A stretch of 64,000 nt of DNA from AP-15 sp963716115 (GTDB lineage: Bacteria; Pseudomonadota; Alphaproteobacteria; ATCC43930; CGMCC-115725), in NCBI GenBank assembly GCA_963716115.1, contig CAVQSZ010000021.1:1-64000 (forward strand). Reading direction: 5' to 3'. Within the stretch, counting starts at the first letter, position 1; each line of letters starts with the position of its first letter. The notes below the pieces were generated by a model. The model did not search any database. It saw only the letters and a list, made by a program, of their open reading frames with translations, and had not been told where the DNA came from. The position numbers and the translations under genes are program-made. Below are positions 20,747-28,438 of this stretch, piece after piece.

Positions 20747-21840
20747 TGGCCCCCGCCACGCTCGCCCCCGCCACGCTCGCCCCCGGGGCCACGATCGGGA
20801 TCCTCGGCGGCGGCCAGCTCGGCCGGATGACGGCGCTGGCGGCGGCCAGGCTCGGCTACCGCTGCCATGTCTTTGCCGACGAGGCGGACAGCCCGGCGGC
20901 GCAGGTCTGCGGCGCCGCGACCGTGGCCGCCTTCGCCGACCGCGAGGCGCTCGAGCGCTTCGCCGCCGCGGTCGACATCGCGACCTTCGAGTTCGAGAAC
21001 ATACCCGCCGCATCGGTCCGCCGGGTCGCCGCGCTGAAGCCCGTCCTGCCGCGGCCGGAGATCCTCGAAATCACCCAGGACCGGCTGCGCGAAAAGGATT
21101 TCCTGCGTTCGATCGAGGTCGACACCGCGCTTTATCGCGAGGTCTCCGACGCCGCCTCGCTGGTCCGCGCGATGCGCGATTTCGGCTACCCGGCCGTGCT
21201 CAAGAGCGTGCGCCTGGGCTATGACGGCAAGGGGCAGGTGACGCTGACGCCCGAAACCAGGCCGGAGGAGGCATGGCGGCGGATGGGCGGCGAGATCGGC
21301 ATCCTCGAGAGCTTTGTCGATTTCGCCTGCGAGATCTCGGTCGTCGTCGCGCGCGGCCGCAACGGCGCCTGGGCGACCTATCCGCCGGTCGAGAACCAGC
21401 ATTCGGACCACATCCTCGACACCACGATCGCGCCGGCGCGGATCGAGCCCGAGACCGCGATGCGGGCCGAGGCGATCGCCCGCCACGTCGCCGAGAAGCT
21501 CGATCTGGTCGGCGTGCTGGCGGTCGAGATGTTCGTGACCCAGTCGGGCGAGCTCCTGGTCAACGAGCTGGCGCCGCGGCCGCACAATTCCGGGCACTGG
21601 ACGGTCGACGCCTGCATCACCAGCCAGTTCGAGCAGCTGGTGCGCGCGCTGTGCGGCCTGCCGTTGGGCTCGGTCGAGCACCATTCCGACGCGATCATGA
21701 AGAACCTGATCGGCGGCGATGTCGAGAAATGGCGGGACGCGCTCAACGACCCGCTGGCCAAGCTGCATCTCTACGGCAAGGGCGAGGTCCAGCCCGGCCG
21801 CAAGATGGGCCACGTCACCCGGCTGATCCCGCACCGCTGA
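20746..21840 (+). CDS. purK: 5-(carboxyamino)imidazole ribonucleotide synthase
   Basis: An ATP-grasp enzyme that makes N5-CAIR from AIR, ATP and bicarbonate. The 364-aa protein has IGILGGGQLGRMTALAA, FEFENIPA, VLKSVRLGYDGKGQ, PPVENQHSDHIL and ELAPRPHNSGHWT. The N terminus carries a short duplicated APATLAP unit. It partners with PurE, while purC is separate at 30.7 kb. Confidence 0.96.
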   Translation: MAPATLAPATLAPGATIGILGGGQLGRMTALAAARLGYRCHVFADEADSPAAQVCGAATVAAFADREALERFAAAVDIATFEFENIPAASVRRVAALKPVLPRPEILEITQDRLREKDFLRSIEVDTALYREVSDAASLVRAMRDFGYPAVLKSVRLGYDGKGQVTLTPETRPEEAWRRMGGEIGILESFVDFACEISVVVARGRNGAWATYPPVENQHSDHILDTTIAPARIEPETAMRAEAIARHVAEKLDLVGVLAVEMFVTQSGELLVNELAPRPHNSGHWTVDACITSQFEQLVRALCGLPLGSVEHHSDAIMKNLIGGDVEKWRDALNDPLAKLHLYGKGEVQPGRKMGHVTRLIPHR

Positions 21841-21924
21841 GCGGCCGCGGCCGGCGCGCAGGCGAATCCCTTTAACTGGAGCAAGGAGGCGCCGGCCGAT
21901 GGACACCTGCAGGCGCCGGCGCCG

Positions 21925-22917
21925 ATGAGCGCGTTCCGCGCGCTGGTGCTGCACGAGGAGGGCGGCAGGATCGTCCCGCGGATCGAGGCGGTCGACGAGG
22001 AGCGGCTGCCGCCGGGCGAGGTCACGGTCGCGGTCGAGCACTCGACCCTGAACTACAAGGACGGGATGATCCTTCAGGGCGTCGGCCGACTGGTGCGGCA
22101 ATACCCGCACGTCCCCGGCGTCGATTTCGCGGGGACCGTCGAGCGCTCGCAATCGCCCGAATTCGCGCCGGGCGACCCGGTGGTGCTGACCGGCTGGCGG
22201 GTCGGCGAGACGCGCTGGGGCGGCTATGCCGAGAAGGCGCGGGTCAAGGCCGAGTGGCTGGTCCGCCGGCCCGACGGGCTCGGCAGCCGGCAGGCGATGG
22301 CGATCGGCACCGCCGGATTGACCGCGATGCTGGCGGTGATCGCGCTCGAGCGGCACGGGCTGCGGCCCGGGGCCGGCGATGTGCTGGTCTCGGGCGCCGC
22401 CGGCGGTGTCGGCGGCGTCGCGGTGGCGCTGCTGTCGCGGCTCGGGCATCGGACCGTGGCCTCGACCGGACGGCCCGAGCTGAGCGACTACCTCGTCGCG
22501 CTCGGCGCCGCCGAGCTGATCGAGCGGGCGGCGTTGGCGACGCCGCCGCCGCGGCCGCTCGACCGCGAGCGCTGGGCGGGCGCGGTCGACGCCGTCGGCG
22601 GCGCGACCCTGGCGACGATCCTCACCCAGCTCGAATACCGCGCCAGCGTCGCCGCCTGCGGGCTCGCCGGCGGCAGCGGCCTGGCGGCGACGGTGATCCC
22701 GTTCCTGCTGCGCGGGGTGAACCTGCTCGGGATCGATTCGGTGATGTGCCCGCGCGAGGAGCGGATCGAGGCGTGGCGGCGCCTGGCGCAGGATCTGCCG
22801 CTCGACCGCCTGGAGCGGATGACGCAGACCGCGCCGCTCTCGGCGCTGCCCGAGCTCGCGGCGAAGATCCTCAAGGGCGAGGTGCGCGGCAGGATCGTCA
22901 TCGACCTCGCCGCGTGA
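21925..22917 (+). CDS. acuI: MDR-family oxidoreductase, acryloyl-CoA reductase type (AcuI/YhdH)
   Basis: The 330-aa protein has the YhdH/AcuI signatures: STLNYKDGMILQG, HVPGVDFAGTVE, the NADPH-binding GAAGGVGGVAVALL, and a C-terminal LAAKILKGEVRGRIVIDL. It is expected to reduce acryloyl-CoA to propanoyl-CoA with NADPH, though other enones are possible. It is intact and follows purK after 84 nt. Confidence 0.85.
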   Translation: MSAFRALVLHEEGGRIVPRIEAVDEERLPPGEVTVAVEHSTLNYKDGMILQGVGRLVRQYPHVPGVDFAGTVERSQSPEFAPGDPVVLTGWRVGETRWGGYAEKARVKAEWLVRRPDGLGSRQAMAIGTAGLTAMLAVIALERHGLRPGAGDVLVSGAAGGVGGVAVALLSRLGHRTVASTGRPELSDYLVALGAAELIERAALATPPPRPLDRERWAGAVDAVGGATLATILTQLEYRASVAACGLAGGSGLAATVIPFLLRGVNLLGIDSVMCPREERIEAWRRLAQDLPLDRLERMTQTAPLSALPELAAKILKGEVRGRIVIDLAA

Positions 22918-22958
22918 CCCCGCGGGAATGGTTTGCCGCCGCCGTGCGTTTGCCCGGC

Positions 22959-23312
22959 ATGAGACAGGACTCGGCCGGGCGGCGGACAACGACCGTGGCG
23001 CAGCGGGGACAGATCGTCCAAAGGGTCATCGTCGACGGCTGGACGGCCGAGAGGGCCGCCGCCGCGTTCGGCGTGCCGGAGCGCCTCGTCGCGGTCTGGG
23101 TCGCCGATTATCGCCGGCGCGGGATGGCGAGCCTGCGCCATGCCCCGAGCCGGACCCTCGCCGCCGAGATCGTTCGGCGGCGGCTCCTGCTGCCGGCATG
23201 CGCCGCATGCCGCGGCGTCGCGAACGCGATGCGCCGGCTGCTCGGAGGTCGCGCGGCGCCGCCGTCGCCGCTCGGCCGCGTTCGGGACGATCGCCGCGAA
23301 GGCGGGCCGTGA
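22959..23312 (+). CDS. Small helix-turn-helix protein (IS481-type N-terminal domain)
   Basis: The frame opens just before the acuI stop; ATG 22959 gives 117 aa. The segment VAQRGQIVQRVIVDGW, then a helix-turn-helix around AAAAFGVPERLVAVWVADY and RRRGMASLRHAPSR, resembles the DNA-binding N terminus of IS481-type transposases. No DDE domain follows; the C terminus is Arg/Pro rich. It may be a domesticated or truncated transposase. Confidence 0.5.
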   Translation: MRQDSAGRRTTTVAQRGQIVQRVIVDGWTAERAAAAFGVPERLVAVWVADYRRRGMASLRHAPSRTLAAEIVRRRLLLPACAACRGVANAMRRLLGGRAAPPSPLGRVRDDRREGGP

Positions 23313-23339
23313 CCCCCGCCTGCCGCGTGCAACGCAATT

Positions 23340-23640
23340 TGCGCTCGCTACAATAGCCGTCCGGGTTCCGGGCTCGCGGGCGCAGCCCGCGCCCCGGAAT
23401 GACGGTGATTCGGCCTTTTTTCGCACCCTGCTGGAGCAAATTCCGTTCAAATCGAAGCCCGTCGCGTGAATTGTCATTGCGGGTCAGCGGGTCGGCGCGA
23501 GACGCCGCCCGAGGACAGGCTCCGCGAAGCAATCCCGGGCCGACATCGCTCGTCCCGTCGGGATTGCTTCGTCGCGCGATGCGCTCCTCGCAACGACAAT
23601 CTCTTAAGAGCCGAGCGGCGGGCAGATAGCGGCGGGCGGC
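23340..23640. repeat. Dispersed palindromic repeats upstream of the amidase
   Basis: CCGGGCTCGCGGGCGCAGCCCGCGCC (about 23370-23395) is one palindrome. From 23464 to about 23605 a large inverted structure runs TGTCATTGCGGG ... GCGAAGCAATCCC ... GGGATTGCTTCG ... CTCGCAACGACAA, a repeat type widely scattered in alphaproteobacteria. The same motif forms the GMC-NudC linker at about 37083-37175. No gene is seen. Confidence 0.7.
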
Positions 23641-23734
23641 GGCGATCCTCGCCTCGCCCGCACGTCCGGCGCTATACTGGGCGCCTATCGGCCGCTGCGC
23701 GTGTGGGGCGGGCGCGGCCGTCAGGGGAAGGGGC

Positions 23735-24544
23735 ATGCGCGACACCGGCACTACGCGGCGCTCGCTGCTGCGGCTCGCGGCGGGCGGCGCCGCGCTCGGG
23801 TGGGCGGCCGGTCCGGCCGCGGCGCGGCTGCCGGGACGCAAGCCGTCCTCGCCGCGGCGCCGGCCGCTCGTCGTCATCGACCCGGGACATGGCGGGATCG
23901 ACCCCGGCGCGATCAGCCCCAACGGCCTTCTCGAAAAGGACGTGGTCCTGGCGACGGCGCGCGACCTCGCCGGCGAGCTGACGGCGACCGGCCGCTTGCG
24001 CGTGCTGTTGACCCGCAACAGCGACGAGTTCATCGCGCTGCGCGAGCGGGTGGCGCGCGCCCGCGCGGCGGGGGCCGATCTGTTCCTGTCGATCCACGCC
24101 GACATGCTGCCGAACCCGACCTTGCGCGGCCTCTCGGTCTTTACCCAATCCGCCGAGGCCTCCGACCGCGAAGCCGCCGCGCTGGCGGCCCGCGAGAACA
24201 CGGCCGACCGGGTCGGCGGCGTTCGCCTGTCGCAGCAGCCGGCCGAAGTGGGCAAGGTCCTGTTCGACCTGGCGCGCCGCCAGACCGCGAATTTGTCGAT
24301 CGTCCTCGCCCACCAGGTGGTCGGCCAGCTCGGACGCGAGGTCGTGCTGCTCGAGCATCCGCAGCGCTCGGCCGATTTCGCCGTGCTGACCGCCCCCGAC
24401 ATCCCCTCGTCCCTGGTGGAGCTGGGCTGTCTCTCGAACGCCCGGGAAGAGGCCCTGCTGCGGCAGCGGCCCTATCAGCGCCGGCTCGCCCGCGGCCTGG
24501 CGCGCGCGGTCGAGGCCTATTTCGCCGCGTTTCCGCCGGGCTGA
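23735..24544 (+). CDS. N-acetylmuramoyl-L-alanine amidase (Amidase_3)
   Basis: The 269-aa periplasmic enzyme cleaves the stem peptide from MurNAc. The N terminus TRRSLLRLAAGGAAL looks like a Tat or Sec signal. The catalytic domain has VVIDPGHGGIDPGA (zinc His), LLEKDVVLATAR (zinc Glu), LFLSIHADM (zinc His) and SSLVELGCLSN (catalytic Glu). It lacks an AMIN domain and is therefore short. It stands alone, convergent with the CoA-transferase fragment. Confidence 0.9.
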   Translation: MRDTGTTRRSLLRLAAGGAALGWAAGPAAARLPGRKPSSPRRRPLVVIDPGHGGIDPGAISPNGLLEKDVVLATARDLAGELTATGRLRVLLTRNSDEFIALRERVARARAAGADLFLSIHADMLPNPTLRGLSVFTQSAEASDREAAALAARENTADRVGGVRLSQQPAEVGKVLFDLARRQTANLSIVLAHQVVGQLGREVVLLEHPQRSADFAVLTAPDIPSSLVELGCLSNAREEALLRQRPYQRRLARGLARAVEAYFAAFPPG

Positions 24545-24600
24545 GCGACAGCCGGGGCGTTCAACCCCGATCGCCGCCGCCGGACAATGGCGGCGCGGGC

Positions 24601-24924
24601 TCAGGCGGCGCGGGCGGGCCAGACCGGCTGGTGATGGCCGAGCGGGGCCGAGGGCCGCGCCCAATGGGGCCGGGTCTCGGAGAGCTGCACGGTCGGGCCC
24701 AAATGGCGCAGCCGGCCGACCGGGGTGTCGGTCTCCATCGACCAGCGGGCGATGTCGACGGCCGGGATCTCCTTCGCGACGCTGGTGAGCGCCGCCTCCG
24801 GCGCCTGGCCGCGGTCGACCAGCCGGCGGCCGCGGTTGCCCAATATCCCCGGCCGGTACCCCTGCGAGAACACGTCGGCCTCGCGCACCAGGGCCTTCAG
24901 CGTGCCGAGGTCCTGCGACGGCAA
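24601..24924 (-). pseudogene. CoA-transferase fragment with internal deletion
   Basis: It encodes LVREADVFSQGYRPGILGNR joined directly to RLVDRGQAPEAALTSVAKE and the rest of the C terminus of the CoA-transferase at 26630-28042. About 130 internal residues are missing, as is everything upstream of the middle of the gene. Bases 24603-24832 match 26632-26861 with only about three differences, while the upstream part (24833-24924) is more diverged. This is a dead copy. Confidence 0.85.
24603..24832. repeat. 230-bp direct repeat, left copy
   Basis: It is almost identical to 26632-26861 in the same orientation; the first 195 or so bases show no difference by eye. The pair brackets the secreted-protein gene at 25163-26620. 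Confidence 0.9.
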
Positions 24925-25060
24925 TGCATAGGCCGCTGGGCGAATTGAGCCGACGAGCGTCCGCCGTTTCTGTTGGTGGCTGCAAACGCAGGAACAATGA
25001 AATGGGAGGCCGCCGGCCGGCTGCTCGGGCGGTCGCGAGCGGAGATTTTTTTTGGAGGCG

Positions 25061-25103
25061 TGTGAGCCGCTTCACACTGGCGTAGCGGGACGGTTGATAT
25101 GAT
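25061..25103 (+). promoter_or_regulatory. CRP-type site and -10 box upstream of the secreted-protein gene
   Basis: TGTGAGCCGCTTCACA (25061-25076) is a perfect TGTGA-N6-TCACA palindrome. A -10 element TATGAT lies at 25098-25103, which sets the start near 25110 and the site centre at about -41.5, the class II activator position. There is no good -35 box, as expected for an activator-dependent promoter. Confidence 0.65.
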
Positions 25104-25162
25104 CCGGCGGTTCAACCAGAACGAGCAACAAAACACAACCGCACGAATGAAGGGAGGGTCTC

Positions 25163-26620
25163 ATGACACGAGGCAAGCGACTTATCGTTCTCCCGATTTT
25201 GGCGCTGAGCGCCGGATTGGCAGTCCTCGGAGGTGAGGCAGCGTGCCGACCGGCCCGCGCGCAGGCGATACAAGGCGCCGACGCTCATGTTGTGGCAGTC
25301 AGCATTCCGGGTGCCGCGGCAATCGCACAGATCGGCACATTCGTCAACGGAGGGACTCTTGATCCAAGTCCCATCGGGAAACCATGTGCAAATCCAAGTC
25401 CGATTCCCACCAAGTTTCTCGCGTACACCGAGCAGGGCGCGGTGCTCGACCCGAACCGCATCCTGGTCGGCAGTCGGTCGAACTTTGGCGCGCCGCGCGC
25501 CATCGACGCCGGGCAAACGGGGTCGTTTCTGTCGATCGACCCGGGTGGGCCAGGTATCCTGAACGTTCCGCCGAATTTCGCGATGGGTGGCGACCAGGCA
25601 TCGGCGCTTCGCGGCTTTGTTCAGATGTTCAGCGCGAACAGCCCCAACTGGCTCAACAGCTTCAACAACCCCGGAGCGAACACCAAAAAATATACAGGGG
25701 TCAGCAACCCGCTCGGTTTGTCCAACAACAACGGTTTCGGCCGGATTTGGCCGGCGAACGCCCCGTTCGGCAATACCGGAGCCGGCTCTTCGTCGATCCT
25801 CGATCCGACCGGGCTGCCTCTGAAGGGTGCGCCGAACCCGCTTATCGGCGGCGTCTATGTCGGCAGTCTGACGGACCGAGACCGAGTGTATTCTTCGTCG
25901 CAAGTCATAAAGGGTGCGCTGAAGAGGGGCGCGGTGGGAACGGCGCTGCTGGGCCCATCGCCGGACACGAGCTGCAAGGCAGTGTTCGTCGTCGTAACGG
26001 CAGATGGCGCCATCGTGCAGGAGCACACCGTGAAAGGGCTTGACGGGTTAGCACCGCCAGGTACGGTGCGGCCGATCCTCGGCAGCGATGGGAACGCGCA
26101 GGACGAGGCCAACGAGCCTCGATTTGGGGTGATTATGAACCCGTACATCCCGTCTGGCGCCCCGTCGGGAACGGTACGGCAGCTTTTCGCCAGCGAGCCG
26201 TTCTACGACACGATCGCGGTCGTCAACCTGGCGGTTTTCGGAAGCGCCCCCGAGCAAGTCTTCGGGCTCCGCTCGGTTAGCCGGATCAGCTCACCTTCAC
26301 TAAACTTTCCGGTTGATCTTACGCCTGTCAAGAGGAACACGGATGACGCCAACTGGGCGAGCAACACGACCTTAGATGAAGACTCCGATTTCTATGTTGC
26401 CAATCAGGGCGACAACACGATAGTTCGCATGCGTCAAGACGGAAGCGTCGTGGCGATCCGACGTGTCACCGTCAAGGGCAATCCGCTGGATAATGTCGTC
26501 CTCAACGGCATCGCGGCCTCACCAGTGGCCCCACCAGACGATGAGCCGAAGACAATCTATCTGACGTTCATCGATCCCAACAACGGGCAGGGCGGCGTCC
26601 TGGCGCTATCCGGGTTCTAG
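25163..26620 (+). CDS. Secreted protein of unknown function
   Basis: I do not recognise a named family. The 485-aa protein has a Sec signal (about 1-34, LIVLPILALSAGLAVLGGEA, cleavage near ARAQA). The mature part is rich in Asn, Gly and Pro, with patches such as GFGRIWPANAPFGNTG and DEDSDFYVANQGDNTIVRMR, which recall beta-propeller or NHL-like proteins. Base composition is less GC-rich than its neighbours. A strong AGGGAGGG ribosome site precedes the ATG. It is preceded by a CRP-type promoter and bracketed by a 230-bp direct repeat, so it may have been acquired. Confidence 0.8.
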   Translation: MTRGKRLIVLPILALSAGLAVLGGEAACRPARAQAIQGADAHVVAVSIPGAAAIAQIGTFVNGGTLDPSPIGKPCANPSPIPTKFLAYTEQGAVLDPNRILVGSRSNFGAPRAIDAGQTGSFLSIDPGGPGILNVPPNFAMGGDQASALRGFVQMFSANSPNWLNSFNNPGANTKKYTGVSNPLGLSNNNGFGRIWPANAPFGNTGAGSSSILDPTGLPLKGAPNPLIGGVYVGSLTDRDRVYSSSQVIKGALKRGAVGTALLGPSPDTSCKAVFVVVTADGAIVQEHTVKGLDGLAPPGTVRPILGSDGNAQDEANEPRFGVIMNPYIPSGAPSGTVRQLFASEPFYDTIAVVNLAVFGSAPEQVFGLRSVSRISSPSLNFPVDLTPVKRNTDDANWASNTTLDEDSDFYVANQGDNTIVRMRQDGSVVAIRRVTVKGNPLDNVVLNGIAASPVAPPDDEPKTIYLTFIDPNNGQGGVLALSGF

Positions 26621-26629
26621 CCAGGTTCG

Positions 26630-28042
26630 CTAGGCGGCGCGGGCGGGCCAGACCGGCTGGTGATGGCCGAGCGGGGCCGAGGGCCGCGCCCAATGGGGCC
26701 GGGTCTCGGAGAGCTGCACGGTCGGGCCCAAATGGCGCAGCCGGCCGACCGGGGTGTCGGTCTCCATCGACCAGCGGGCGATGTCGACGGCCGGGATCTC
26801 CTTCGCGACGCTGGTGAGCGCCGCCTCCGCCACCTGGCCGCGGTCGACCAGCCAGCGGCCGGTCTGGGCGAGCGAGATGCGCACCAGCCAGCTGCCGCCC
26901 TCGCGCGCGCGCCGCGCCAGCGCCACCATGGCGCCCGTCGCCATCAGGTAGCCGGTCAGATAGTCGATCGCCGAGACCGGGTAGAATTGCGGGCCCGGGA
27001 CGGCGCCGGGGAAGCGCTCGCCCTGGCGCGTGGTGATGCCGCTCACCGTCTGCACCACGGTGTCGAAGCCACGCCGCGAGGCCCACGGACCCTTGTGGCT
27101 GAAGGCGCACATCGACACATAGACGAGCCCCGGCCGCAGCTTTGACAGCTCCTCCGGCGACAGCCCGCGGTCGCCGAGCGTCCCCGGCCGATAGCCCTGG
27201 GTGAAGACATCGGCCTCGCGCACCAGCCCGAGCAGGGTGTCGCGGTCGTGCTGCTGGCGCAGGTCGAGATGCGCCTGCAATTTGCCGTGGCCGGTGTCGT
27301 ATTCCTGATAGCCGATATTGGGCAGATGCGGGGCGGTGATCTTCATCACCTCGGCGCCGTGCTCGGCCAAGGTGCGCGCCGAGGTCGGGCCGGCCAGCAC
27401 GCGGGTCAGGTCGAGGACGCGAATCCCGGAGAGCGGCCGATCGCCGTCGGGGAGCTTCTCGGCCGGGCTGTCGCCGATCTTGACGATCTCCATCAACGGC
27501 AGCGAGGCGATCGCCGCCGATTGCGGGTGCTGCGCCCATTCGGCCATGCTGCGCACCATGCCGCCCGCCCCCCTGGCGGCGATGATCGCCTCCTCGAGCG
27601 CAAGCGCGTCCCATTTCGCCACCGCCTGGCGCACCGCCTCGCGCTCCTCGGGCACGCCCAGGACCTGCAGCGCCGCCGCCCGGTGGTTCGGGAAATTGGC
27701 GTGGATATAGCTCCAGCGCCCGTCTTTCGCCGGGTAGACGCCCATCACCGGGTTGCGGTCGGTCGAGACCGTCGCGCCGTTGATCTGCATGTAATGGCCG
27801 CTGCGCAGCGAGGCCACCGCCTGGCGCAGGTCGACCGCCACCTGCTGGCGCCGGCCGGTGCGCAGCTCCCACAGCTCGGCCGCGGCGAGGCCGGTCGCGG
27901 CGAGCGCCGCAGCGCCGGCGGCCCCGATGCGGAACGGCGTCGGCAGCACCGGGTCGGCGCCGCCGGTGAACTCGACGGCGCGCGCCCGCTCCTCGGGCCA
28001 GCCCGCGATCGGCAGGATCGTTCGCAACGCGTCGTGCGGCAT
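26630..28042 (-). CDS. CaiB/BaiF (family III) CoA-transferase, long form
   Basis: The 470-aa protein has the family core late in the sequence: IRVLDLTRVLAGPTSARTL, AEHGAEVMKITAPHLPN, DVFTQGYRPGTLGDRG and YVSMCAFSHKGPW. Ahead of it is a 200-residue N-terminal part with ELRTGRRQQVAVDLRQAVAS, itself like the C-terminal CoA-transferase domain. This circularly arranged layout occurs in a subset of the family. The gene is intact. Its 3' 230 bp are duplicated at 24.6 kb. It is divergent from the ABM gene. Confidence 0.85.
   Translation of the reverse strand: MPHDALRTILPIAGWPEERARAVEFTGGADPVLPTPFRIGAAGAAALAATGLAAAELWELRTGRRQQVAVDLRQAVASLRSGHYMQINGATVSTDRNPVMGVYPAKDGRWSYIHANFPNHRAAALQVLGVPEEREAVRQAVAKWDALALEEAIIAARGAGGMVRSMAEWAQHPQSAAIASLPLMEIVKIGDSPAEKLPDGDRPLSGIRVLDLTRVLAGPTSARTLAEHGAEVMKITAPHLPNIGYQEYDTGHGKLQAHLDLRQQHDRDTLLGLVREADVFTQGYRPGTLGDRGLSPEELSKLRPGLVYVSMCAFSHKGPWASRRGFDTVVQTVSGITTRQGERFPGAVPGPQFYPVSAIDYLTGYLMATGAMVALARRAREGGSWLVRISLAQTGRWLVDRGQVAEAALTSVAKEIPAVDIARWSMETDTPVGRLRHLGPTVQLSETRPHWARPSAPLGHHQPVWPARAA
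26632..26861. repeat. 230-bp direct repeat, right copy
   Basis: This is the 3' end of the intact CoA-transferase gene. It matches 24603-24832 with about three substitutions and no gaps. Confidence 0.9.
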
Positions 28043-28131
28043 GGTCGTTTCTCCCGCGAAAATTGTCGGCGCTTGCACCGGCGCCGCCCGATGACCGATG
28101 ATGTCCGCCATCATACCGAAAGGGAACGCCG

Positions 28132-28413
28132 ATGACCCAGGTCATGATCGTCGTCGAATTCGAGGTCAAGCCCGAGCACCGCACGGAGTTCATCGAGCTG
28201 ATGCAAGGGCACGCCCGGCGCTCGCGCGGTCAGGACGGCTGCGGACAATTCGATGTGATGCTGCCGCGCGACGACGACAGCCACGTCTTTCTGGTCGAGA
28301 AGTGGCGCGACCAGGCGGCATTGGACGCGCACTCGAAGGGGCCGATGCCGGGCGACACCTACAAGGACTGGATCGTCGGCCGCAAGGTCGCGCGCGGCGC
28401 GCCCGCCGATTGA
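28132..28413 (+). CDS. Antibiotic biosynthesis monooxygenase (ABM) domain protein
   Basis: The 93-aa protein shows the ABM/YgiN ferredoxin-like pattern: VMIVVEFEVKPEHRTEFIEL, GCGQFDVMLPRDDDSHVFLV and EKWRDQAALDAHSK. Such proteins act as cofactor-free quinol monooxygenases or heme-fold enzymes. An AAAGGGA ribosome site precedes the ATG at 28132. It ends 25 nt before the MscS-type gene, so the two are probably co-transcribed. Confidence 0.85.
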   Translation: MTQVMIVVEFEVKPEHRTEFIELMQGHARRSRGQDGCGQFDVMLPRDDDSHVFLVEKWRDQAALDAHSKGPMPGDTYKDWIVGRKVARGAPAD

Positions 28414-28438
28414 CCCGCCGAACCAAGGGAGAGCCGCC

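Noticed and set aside
20404..22989. An 861-aa minus-strand ORF antisense to purE, purK and acuI
   Set aside because: It mirrors the codon bias of the real genes on the other strand, has no family features and covers three well-identified genes.
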